From: Candidatus Aminicenantota bacterium
Lineage (GTDB): Bacteria > Acidobacteriota > Aminicenantia > UBA2199
Length of the DNA: 10,377 bases
Direction: 5' to 3'
Assembly (NCBI GenBank): GCA_030671465.1
Contig: DAOVIP010000029.1
Location: 1-10,377 of the forward strand
This document shows positions 1 to 5,400 of the stretch, piece after piece. The position numbers and the translations under genes were made by a program. Numbering within the stretch: the stretch's first letter is position 1; each line of letters begins with the position of its first letter. Under the pieces are notes generated by a model. The model did not search any database. It had not been told where the DNA came from and was given only the letters and a program-made list of their open reading frames with translations.

Positions 1-623
1 AGCGGGTTAATGATTTCAACAATGACATTCTTCAGCACATCGAATATCTCTTCCAGGTTGTAAGAATGTGAAATGGCCTTACCCAGTTCAATCAAACGGG
101 CTTTCTCACTGATTTCCTGGGTCACTTTTTTAAACAGCAGGGCATTCTGTAGGGGAATGTAAATAAAATTTGCAATGTATTCCAGCACTTCCCGGTCCTT
201 GTCACTGAAATTTCCCTGTCTTTTGTTTATGGCCTCGATAATCCCCAGGAGTTTCCCTTCCATATGGACGGGCACACCAACTATGGAACAGGTTTTAAAA
301 TCGGTCCGCCTGTCGGTTGTGGATGTAAACCGGGGATCGCTGGCACAATCATTGATAATGACACTGGTAACATTTTCGGCGATCCAGCCCACCACACCCT
401 CGCCTTTTTTCATAACGATCTGCTTGAGTGCTTTCTGCCGATCTCCGGTCACTATCTCGAAATATAACTCCTCTTTAGTTGGATTATAGATAAAAATGGA
501 TGATTCCTCACAATCCAGGTATAATTTTACCTTTTCGGCAATTTTTTGCAGCAAGGAATGCAAATTGATTTCAGAATACAATTCAAAAAAATCGTCCCGA
601 AACTGAATTAACTTATCTTTCAT
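1..623 (-). CDS. GAF-domain signalling protein, 5' part (3' end beyond the window)
   Basis: The reverse strand is open from the ATG at 623 to the window edge, giving 207 residues and no stop. Residues about 20-165 form a complete GAF domain: a hydrophobic strand with a CEESSIFIYNP-like turn (38-48), a KKGEGVVGW segment (72-80), NDCASDPRF (91-99), and the closing GIIEAINKR (127-135) followed by an FSDKDREVLE helix. GAF domains bind small ligands such as cyclic nucleotides, or act as dimerising sensor modules. From about residue 178 a helix (LGKAISHSYNLEEIFDVL) looks like the start of a second GAF domain. The output domain is outside the window; such proteins often end in SpoIIE-type phosphatase, histidine kinase, GGDEF or HD-GYP modules, and I cannot say which. 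A GGGAAGG ribosome binding site lies just upstream of the ATG. No signal peptide or membrane helix is seen, so it is probably cytoplasmic. Confidence 0.85.
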   Translation of the reverse strand, partial: MKDKLIQFRDDFFELYSEINLHSLLQKIAEKVKLYLDCEESSIFIYNPTKEELYFEIVTGDRQKALKQIVMKKGEGVVGWIAENVTSVIINDCASDPRFTSTTDRRTDFKTCSIVGVPVHMEGKLLGIIEAINKRQGNFSDKDREVLEYIANFIYIPLQNALLFKKVTQEISEKARLIELGKAISHSYNLEEIFDVLKNVIVEIINP

Positions 624-634
624 AAAAATCCTTC

Positions 635-659
635 CCGGTCCCGATCAACTGACCGGTCA
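635..659 (-). promoter_or_regulatory. Overlapping palindrome and hairpin in the GAF leader
   Basis: TGACCGGTCA at 650-659 is a perfect 10-bp palindrome lying just after the inferred transcription start. Its GACCGG half (651-656) can alternatively pair with CCGGTC at 635-640 across a 10-base loop. That hairpin would touch the GGGAAGG ribosome binding site (630-636). It could be an operator or an RNA element; no family is recognised. Confidence 0.3.
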
Positions 660-673
660 TCCGCATCTCTGAT

Positions 674-702
674 ATTTTAACCCAAATACTTTTTTTTTCC
701 AA
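674..702 (-). promoter_or_regulatory. Putative sigma70 promoter of the GAF gene
   Basis: Read on the minus strand, TTGGAA (697-702) is followed after exactly 17 bases by TAAAAT (674-679). Transcription would start near 667, leaving a leader of about 44 bases before the ATG at 623. It stands back to back with the putative thioesterase promoter. Matches are 4/6 and 5/6 to consensus. Confidence 0.45.
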
Positions 703-721
703 CCATTTCAGCATCTCAAGT

Positions 722-750
722 TTTACATTTCAAATAATATATTATATATT
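722..750 (+). promoter_or_regulatory. Putative promoter of the thioesterase gene (near-leaderless)
   Basis: TTTACA (722-727), a 17-base spacer and TATATT (745-750) place a transcription start at about 757, essentially at the ATG at 756. There is no Shine-Dalgarno sequence before that ATG, which agrees with a leaderless message. Confidence 0.4.
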
Positions 751-755
751 TGGAT

Positions 756-1178
756 ATGAATAAATTTTCCGATGACAATCTTTGCTTTGTCTGCGGGGAA
801 AACAATCCCCATGGACTCCAATTTCAATTCGAATATCTTGAGAAACTGGATCAGGGCAGTGTGGAAATCAATTTTCCGGAAAAATACCAGGGCTGGCAAG
901 GCGTGGTTCATGGCGGCTTGATCTCAACTGTACTGGATGAAGTGATGGTTAAAGCCACCGGCTTTAGAAATCTGATTTGTGTGACTGCCGAGCTGCTGGT
1001 TAAATTCAAAAAACCGGCATTCACCAATACCCCCTACCGGGCAACCGGAACCATCCTGGAAATCAAGCGGAAACTGGTATTCACCGAAGGATTTCTCCTG
1101 GACCGGGAAAACAATATCATTGCCTCGGCCCGGGGAAAATTTTTTGTGGTGGGCGACAAGCACAATACGGGTTCATGA
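756..1178 (+). CDS. PaaI-family hotdog-fold thioesterase
   Basis: The 140-residue product has the signature of the PaaI/YbgC-like hotdog thioesterases, which hydrolyse acyl-CoA or related thioesters in the cytoplasm as dimers or tetramers. Near the N-terminus is a CFVCGENNPHGL segment (about 10-21), typical of a subfamily with a CxxCG..NP.GL opening. The central helix carries VHGGLISTVLDE (about 51-62), whose HGG loop and acidic residues (D61/E62) form the usual catalytic region. The rest alternates strands as expected for a hotdog. I chose ATG 756 over the in-frame TTG at 750 because the TTG lies inside the likely -10 box. No ribosome binding site is visible. The stop codon overlaps the next gene's ATG (ATGA at 1175-1178), so the two are probably translated in tandem. 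The substrate cannot be told. Confidence 0.85.
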   Translation: MNKFSDDNLCFVCGENNPHGLQFQFEYLEKLDQGSVEINFPEKYQGWQGVVHGGLISTVLDEVMVKATGFRNLICVTAELLVKFKKPAFTNTPYRATGTILEIKRKLVFTEGFLLDRENNIIASARGKFFVVGDKHNTGS

Positions 1179-1633
1179 AAACCATCACTTTCGAAATGAA
1201 ATCACTGCTGAGAATATCCCTGTATCTAACCGAATATCCGGAACTCACATCCAAACGAAAATTCGTGGAAAAGGGAATTGCCATCCTAAGGCAATACACC
1301 CCTAAAATTTTGAAATACCTCTCCCACCAGCAGGTACTGTCCAACCTGGGCCAATTTAAAATCAGGATTATCACCGAAGATAAAAAGGATCTCCGGAAAG
1401 TCAGACAGGTATTCAAGCTTTGGATTCAAAAGGAAAAATCCAAAAGAATCATTTGCCTGATCATTGAAGCCATTCTCATCCCTTTTACCGCGGTGCTGGC
1501 CATTCTTCCCGGCCCCAATTTTTTCTTTTACGTCCCGGCGCTTTTATTTTACTACCATCTAATGTCTTTTCTGGGACTGAAAAAAGTCGATGTGGACCGT
1601 CTGAATATTGAAATCCTCGCCTCTGAGATTTGA
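1175..1633 (+). CDS. Small two-helix membrane protein, unknown function
   Basis: The product has 152 residues. The first 90 or so are charged and soluble-looking. They are followed by a hydrophobic hairpin: helix 1 about residues 92-112 (IICLIIEAILIPFTAVLAIL), a PGPN turn at 112-115, and helix 2 about 116-134 rich in Phe and Tyr, ending LGLKK. The C-terminal tail (about 138-152) is polar. The IPF...LPGPN.FFFY pattern faintly recalls the Mit_KHE1 family (mitochondrial K+/H+ exchange-related), but I recognise this from memory only and would not assign function from it. The ATG overlaps the thioesterase stop by 4 bases, so translational coupling and a shared message are likely. The gene ends 33 bases before the convergent tRNA-Cys, with no strong terminator seen between them. 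Confidence 0.7.
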   Translation: MKTITFEMKSLLRISLYLTEYPELTSKRKFVEKGIAILRQYTPKILKYLSHQQVLSNLGQFKIRIITEDKKDLRKVRQVFKLWIQKEKSKRIICLIIEAILIPFTAVLAILPGPNFFFYVPALLFYYHLMSFLGLKKVDVDRLNIEILASEI

Positions 1634-1666
1634 AACGGAAGGTCCTCTGACTGGATTTGAATGGAG

Positions 1667-1738
1667 AGGCGGCGACCGGATTCGAACCGATGAATAGCGA
1701 TTTTGCAGACCGCTGCCTTACCACTTGGCTACGCCGCC
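1667..1738 (-). tRNA. tRNA-Cys (GCA)
   Basis: The 72-base cloverleaf is complete: acceptor GGCGGCG/CGCCGCC, D arm GCC-GGC, anticodon arm GCGGT-CTGCAAA-ATCGC with anticodon GCA, a 5-base variable loop, and T arm ATCGG-TTCGAAT-CCGGT. The discriminator is U73, as expected for Cys. CCA is not encoded directly: after U73 the sequence reads CTCCA. This is the last gene of the Asn-Gly-Cys cluster, 5 bases after tRNA-Gly. Confidence 0.96.
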
Positions 1739-1743
1739 AAAAA

Positions 1744-1818
<75 letters not shown>

Positions 1819-1824
1819 ATCAAT

Positions 1825-1900
1825 TGGCTCCCCGGCAGGGATTCGAACCCCGAACCTAGTGGTTAACAGCCACCCGCTCTGCCGATTGAGCTACCGAGGA
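1825..1900 (-). tRNA. tRNA-Asn (GTT)
   Basis: The 76-base gene includes an encoded CCA. Acceptor is TCCTCGG/CCGGGGA with one G-U pair, the D arm reads GCTC-GAGC, the anticodon loop is CTGTTAA with anticodon GTT, and the T arm contains GGTTCGAAT. The discriminator is G73, as expected for Asn. It is the promoter-proximal gene of the cluster. Confidence 0.97.
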
Positions 1901-1914
1901 AACCATAGTAGTTA

Positions 1915-1943
1915 TTAATATCAAAAAATGACAATTTTGTCAA
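1915..1943 (-). promoter_or_regulatory. Promoter of the tRNA Asn-Gly-Cys operon
   Basis: On the minus strand a perfect TTGACA (1938-1943) is followed after 17 bases by TATTAA (1915-1920). The start would be near 1908, eight bases before tRNA-Asn. An inverted repeat, TGACAA-TT-TTGTCA at 1929-1942, overlaps the -35 box and could be an operator. Confidence 0.7.
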
Positions 1944-1962
1944 TCAGGGTTAAGAATAAAAC

Positions 1963-2268
1963 TCAACGTTTCGATTTTACCGCCTCCAGCTTGCTATGCA
2001 TCGAAATTTGTTTATCCCGACGGTCATCAATGGAAATCCGGGTGGATACCCTCTGGACTCCTTTTGAAAAAGGAACTTCATGCATCTCCCTGATGATCCC
2101 GAGCACCTCATCCAGGTCTCCTTCCAGAATGGTGGACATCGGGGTTAACAGAGATTTTATATGGCTGTATTTCGACAATACCCTTTCAACTTCCGCCACA
2201 TAAGCGCTTAAGGATGGTGACGAGGTTCCCAGAGGTACGATTGTGACTTCAGCTATAATTGGATTCAT
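1963..2268 (-). CDS. MTH1187-family thiamine-binding protein
   Basis: The 101-residue product matches the small ferredoxin-like-fold family known as MTH1187/YkoF-related or UPF0045, annotated as thiamine-binding proteins. Visible hallmarks are an N-terminal strand with EVTIVPLGTSSPSLSAYV, the middle MSTILEGDLDEVLGIIREMHE segment that carries the second strand and helix, and the FSKGVQRVSTRISIDDRRD strand near the end. Length fits the family (about 95-105). Members are cytoplasmic oligomers that bind thiamine or related compounds; a transport or salvage role is inferred, not shown. The ATG at 2268 has a good AAGGAG site 6 bases upstream. The gene is divergent from the pseudokinase gene and has its own promoter. 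The roughly 27-base leader is too short for a TPP riboswitch. The tRNA operon promoter starts within 20 bases after its stop. Confidence 0.85.
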   Translation of the reverse strand: MNPIIAEVTIVPLGTSSPSLSAYVAEVERVLSKYSHIKSLLTPMSTILEGDLDEVLGIIREMHEVPFSKGVQRVSTRISIDDRRDKQISMHSKLEAVKSKR

Positions 2269-2301
2269 GGTTACTCCTTATCATTTAAACTTCCTGGTTA
2301 A

Positions 2302-2330
2302 ATTATAGAACAAAATGTCAAACCCGACAA
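2302..2330 (-). promoter_or_regulatory. Promoter of the thiamine-binding protein gene
   Basis: On the minus strand TTGTCG (2325-2330, 4/6) is followed after 17 bases by a perfect TATAAT (2302-2307). The start would be near 2295, giving a leader of about 27 bases that includes the AAGGAG ribosome binding site. Confidence 0.55.
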
Positions 2331-2374
2331 CACCCGGGGTAAAAACCGCTTTAACCTAAAATGATAGCAAAATT

Positions 2375-2390
2375 AAAAAATGCATTTTTT
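2375..2390. repeat. 16-bp perfect palindrome in the divergent intergenic region
   Basis: AAAAAATGCATTTTTT reads the same on both strands. It sits 3 bases before the putative -35 box of the pseudokinase gene, so it could be a regulator site, an UP-like element or a bendable A-tract. It has no GC-rich stem and is not a convincing terminator. Confidence 0.5.
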
Positions 2391-2393
2391 TTA

Positions 2394-2422
2394 TTGAATT
2401 TTTAAAATGAATCCTATATATT
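2394..2422 (+). promoter_or_regulatory. Putative promoter of the pseudokinase/TonB-like gene
   Basis: TTGAAT (2394-2399), a 17-base spacer and TATATT (2417-2422) predict a start near 2429. The leader would be only about 11 bases and would begin at the AGAGGTG ribosome binding site (2428-2434). Confidence 0.45.
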
Positions 2423-2439
2423 AGAAAAGAGGTGAAATA

Positions 2440-4281
2440 ATGGATAATTATGAAATTTACAAAGACTATATTTTATTCAAACAACTTCACAATGATTTCA
2501 GCGGAAAGAATTTCCGGGGCGGTGAAATTGAAAACAACCGACCGATCAATCACAAGCTTTTAACCGATGTGCATCCCTTTTTATTTAAAGATAAAAATAT
2601 CTGGAATCGGATCAACATTCTGCTGGAAGGCGTTTCCAAATCAAAAATCCCCCATTTGTATTCTCCTGAAAAAATTATCCAGGAAGATGACCGGACATTG
2701 CTGGTATTCCCGTATATCAAAGGAAAAACCCTTGAACAGATCCTGGATGATTCGGAAAAGGGCGATAACCCGATTAACTTTGACCTGGCCTTCTCCATTG
2801 TTCTGTCTATTGCCGAATTAATCGATGTCGGTAGTTCAATTGTAGTGAGTGGAAAAAAATCATTTCACGGGTTTTTGACCCCGGATAATATTCTGGTCGA
2901 TTATGATGGAAACATTTTGTTGAAAAATTACGGTATATGCCCCTATATTGAGAATGATGATACGGTTTACGAAGAACTGGTCAAGAGATACGGTTCCTTG
3001 CTCACCCCTGAATTTATCAGAAGGGAGAAAATTGTTTCTCAATCAGACATCTACCACCTGGGATTCATACTTTTCAGGATATTAACCGGAAAATACTTCT
3101 CCTATTCCGAAGGAGAAGATTTCGAAACAAAATTTACCAATCTGAGTTTCAAATTCGATATCCCATCCACTGACAAGGATTTCTTAACCAATCTCATCAA
3201 TTTCTTCAAAAGAACCCTCAATCCGGATCCCATGAAGCGATTTTCCTTTATCAGGGAGTTCAAGGACTATATCACAAATTACTTCCACGTTGAAGAATTG
3301 TCCTCCATTACCTTTAACCTGGCCTATTTCATGAATTCACTGTATGCCGATGCCTCGGCCAATGATGAGAAAGAACTGTCTCAGGAACTGTCCTATATCA
3401 TTCCCGAAGAAAAGGAAGAAGAAAAAATAGAAGAACCGGTGACTCGCGAGCCCCAGCCCCGGGTTATCGACAGCATGCTGACCGAATTAGAAGAAGAAAA
3501 AGCCAAACCTAAGCGTAAGGCATTTATCCCGATCATTGTTGCCGTACTGGTGGTGATTGTCGGTGTGGCCGGCTTTCTGTATATCAATCAGCAAAAGGAA
3601 GCCGAACAGGCTCGCCAGGAAACCATTCAGGAGCAAAAGAAATTGGAAGAAAGACAGGCCCAGATCGAACGAGAATACCTGGAAAGACTCAAATCCCTGG
3701 AGGAAAAAATCACTACCACCGAAATAGAACAGCTAACCAAGGATGATGAAATCACCAGGTTACAGGAATGGAAAGCCGAACAGGAAAAAATTGCCCGGGA
3801 TAAATTGAAAGCAGCCGAAGTAGTTAAAAAACAGAAAGAAGAAGCCGATCAAAAGAACAAAGATGAAGCCGATCAAAAGAAAAAAGATGAGGCTGAACAA
3901 AAGAAAAAAGATGAGGCTGAACAAAAGAAAAAAGATGAACTGGAAAAAAAACAAAGAGAAGAAGCCCTTAAAAAACCAAATGAAGGTGATTTGATCCCGA
4001 TCACCATGCTTACCCGGGAACCGGAAAAACTGGAAGGTAAGAATCCCAAATTTTCACCCTTCATGAGGAAAAAATATAAAGGTAAGGAAATGACGGTTCG
4101 CTCTTCGCTGTTGATCGATGAAAACGGCAATGTATCGAAGGTTAAGATCCTGGGTGATATACCGGCGGATATCAAGGCCACCATCATCATGAGCATTGGC
4201 AGCTGGAAATACAGCCCGGGCGAAAAAAACCGGGTCAAGGTGAAAGTTTGGATTCAGGTTCCCATGAAAATTTCTTTTTAA
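2440..4281 (+). CDS. Membrane-anchored pseudokinase with periplasmic coiled coil and TonB-like C-terminal domain
   Basis: The product has 613 residues. Residues 1 to about 280 resemble a Ser/Thr protein kinase fold: HGFLTPDNILVD (143-154) stands where the catalytic loop HRDLKPEN should be, KNYG (162-165) where DFG should be, TPE (189-191) for APE, SDIYHLGFILF (202-212), and NPDPMKR (261-267) with the late conserved Arg. The catalytic Asp is Phe145, the loop Lys is Thr147, the DFG Asp is Asn163, and no glycine-rich loop is evident, so it is probably a pseudokinase. An acidic linker follows, then KPKRK and one membrane helix (about 361-382), consistent with a cytoplasmic N-terminus. A long charged coiled coil (about 384-512) contains 8-residue repeats. 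Residues about 517-613 resemble a TonB C-terminal domain (IDENGNVSKVKIL, SWKYSPG, KVKVWIQVPM). No ExbB/ExbD genes are nearby. The partner and the ligand are unknown. Confidence 0.8.
   Translation: MDNYEIYKDYILFKQLHNDFSGKNFRGGEIENNRPINHKLLTDVHPFLFKDKNIWNRINILLEGVSKSKIPHLYSPEKIIQEDDRTLLVFPYIKGKTLEQILDDSEKGDNPINFDLAFSIVLSIAELIDVGSSIVVSGKKSFHGFLTPDNILVDYDGNILLKNYGICPYIENDDTVYEELVKRYGSLLTPEFIRREKIVSQSDIYHLGFILFRILTGKYFSYSEGEDFETKFTNLSFKFDIPSTDKDFLTNLINFFKRTLNPDPMKRFSFIREFKDYITNYFHVEELSSITFNLAYFMNSLYADASANDEKELSQELSYIIPEEKEEEKIEEPVTREPQPRVIDSMLTELEEEKAKPKRKAFIPIIVAVLVVIVGVAGFLYINQQKEAEQARQETIQEQKKLEERQAQIEREYLERLKSLEEKITTTEIEQLTKDDEITRLQEWKAEQEKIARDKLKAAEVVKKQKEEADQKNKDEADQKKKDEAEQKKKDEAEQKKKDELEKKQREEALKKPNEGDLIPITMLTREPEKLEGKNPKFSPFMRKKYKGKEMTVRSSLLIDENGNVSKVKILGDIPADIKATIIMSIGSWKYSPGEKNRVKVKVWIQVPMKISF
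3841..3960 (+). repeat. 24-bp tandem repeat encoding 8-residue coiled-coil units
   Basis: Four in-frame 24-bp units (3841-3864, 3865-3888, 3889-3912, 3913-3936) encode EADQKNKD, EADQKKKD, EAEQKKKD and EAEQKKKD. The last two are identical at the DNA level. A fifth unit (3937-3960) is degenerate. The tract lies in the periplasmic coiled coil of the pseudokinase/TonB-like protein. Confidence 0.9.
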
Positions 4282-4304
4282 AAGATCTGACAGAATCTTT
4301 TTTT
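4280..4304 (+). terminator. Weak candidate rho-independent terminator
   Basis: AAAAGAT (4280-4286) can pair with ATCTTTT (4295-4301) across an 8-base loop, and a run of seven T ends at 4304. It begins at the stop codon of the pseudokinase gene. The stem has a single G-C pair, so termination efficiency is doubtful. Confidence 0.35.
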
Positions 4305-4375
4305 CTATTATATCATTTCGGATAAGGACGGATTTTACCGTATTGTTTAGTGCAAATTTTTTATGAAATAAAACA

Positions 4376-5389
4376 ATGAGAATTTTAAAGAATCTTTTTT
4401 ATGGAACAATAATTGGTGTAGCCAACATCATTCCCGGTGTTTCCGGGGGGACAATGGCGCTGGTACTGGGTTTTTATAAACGCCTTATTATTTCAATTCA
4501 CAACATTTCTCCGAGAACAATAATCATATTTTTAAAAGTATTTACTTTTAAAAAAGAGAATGTTGAAAAATTCAAAGATGAAGTAAAGCGAATAGAATTG
4601 ATATTTCTGGTTACAATCACTACTGGCGCCCTTATTGCTGTTGTGGTTCTGTCAGAATTAATGATTTATTTATTAAATAATTTTCATGATCCCACATATG
4701 GATTTTTCTTCGGATTGGTGCTGGTTTCAGTGATTGCTCCTTATAAAATAATAAATAAAAAAACAATAAGCTGTTTTTTGGTTTTTCTCATTGCCGTTAT
4801 GGTCATACTTGCTGTTTCTTTTTCTGTTTCAGGAGAGACATTGCTAAAAGAAGCACAAATAAAGCATGAAATAAAAATGAAAAAAGCCAATATCCAGACT
4901 GACGAAATTGAAAAAGAAAATAATAAATTTAACATTCTTAAATTATCATATTTCTTTCTCCTGGGAGCAGTTGCTATTTCTACCATGATTCTGCCGGGGG
5001 TCAGCGGATCTTTTCTCTTATTATTGATGGGAGGATATTTTACAATTTTAAAAGCAATCACCAACCGTAATTACATAATATTAATTATATTTTCTGCCGG
5101 TTGTCTGGTTGGAATTGCGATTTTTAGCCGTTTTTTAAATTTTTTATTAAAACGATGGCACAATCAGACAATGAGTTTTCTTGTCGGGCTGGTGATTGGA
5201 TCCCTATGGATAATATGGCCGTTTAAGACATCAGCAAAAGTAGGAGATGAGATCATCTATTTGACCAACAGAATTCCCAATGCCATTGGAACCAATGAAA
5301 TATATACATTTCTTACCACTTTGTTAGGGATAGGAATAGTAGCTGCCATCCTGATTATTGAATCAAAAAAGAAATTTGAAGACAGTTAG
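4376..5389 (+). CDS. popT: DUF368 membrane protein, probable undecaprenyl-phosphate translocase
   Basis: The 337-residue polytopic protein opens with GVANIIPGVSGGTMALVLG (14-32), diagnostic of DUF368. A second copy of the motif, LPGVSGSFLLLLMGGY (206-221), reveals the internal duplication known for the family. About eight hydrophobic segments flank a charged loop at about 158-187. DUF368 proteins (PopT) and DedA proteins return undecaprenyl phosphate across the inner membrane for reuse in peptidoglycan and other envelope polymers; that role is family knowledge, not shown here. The length fits the upper range of the family. No Shine-Dalgarno sequence precedes the ATG. The gene is strikingly AT-rich (12 G/C in 60 bases at 4741-4800) with many ATA and AAA codons, unlike atpD. 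It converges with surE, with only 5 bases between stop codons. Confidence 0.88.
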   Translation: MRILKNLFYGTIIGVANIIPGVSGGTMALVLGFYKRLIISIHNISPRTIIIFLKVFTFKKENVEKFKDEVKRIELIFLVTITTGALIAVVVLSELMIYLLNNFHDPTYGFFFGLVLVSVIAPYKIINKKTISCFLVFLIAVMVILAVSFSVSGETLLKEAQIKHEIKMKKANIQTDEIEKENNKFNILKLSYFFLLGAVAISTMILPGVSGSFLLLLMGGYFTILKAITNRNYIILIIFSAGCLVGIAIFSRFLNFLLKRWHNQTMSFLVGLVIGSLWIIWPFKTSAKVGDEIIYLTNRIPNAIGTNEIYTFLTTLLGIGIVAAILIIESKKKFEDS

Positions 5390-5400
5390 AATAATTATTC
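5389..5400. repeat. 12-bp palindrome between convergent genes
   Basis: GAATAATTATTC is a perfect palindrome that spans the last base of the DUF368 stop codon (5387-5389) and the surE stop codon (5395-5397). It is AT-only in its core and has no T-run, so it is not a good terminator and may be chance. Confidence 0.4.

Noticed and set aside
175..489. Plus-strand 104-codon frame at the left end
   Set aside because: It lies antisense to the GAF-domain gene, whose protein has clear family motifs throughout this stretch.
2269..2301. TPP riboswitch before the thiamine-binding protein gene
   Set aside because: The predicted leader is about 27 bases, too short for a THI element, and no conserved CUGAGA-type core is seen.
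3760..3954. Phe-rich minus-strand frame
   Set aside because: It is the reverse of the Lys/Glu-rich tandem repeat and coiled coil of the pseudokinase/TonB-like gene.
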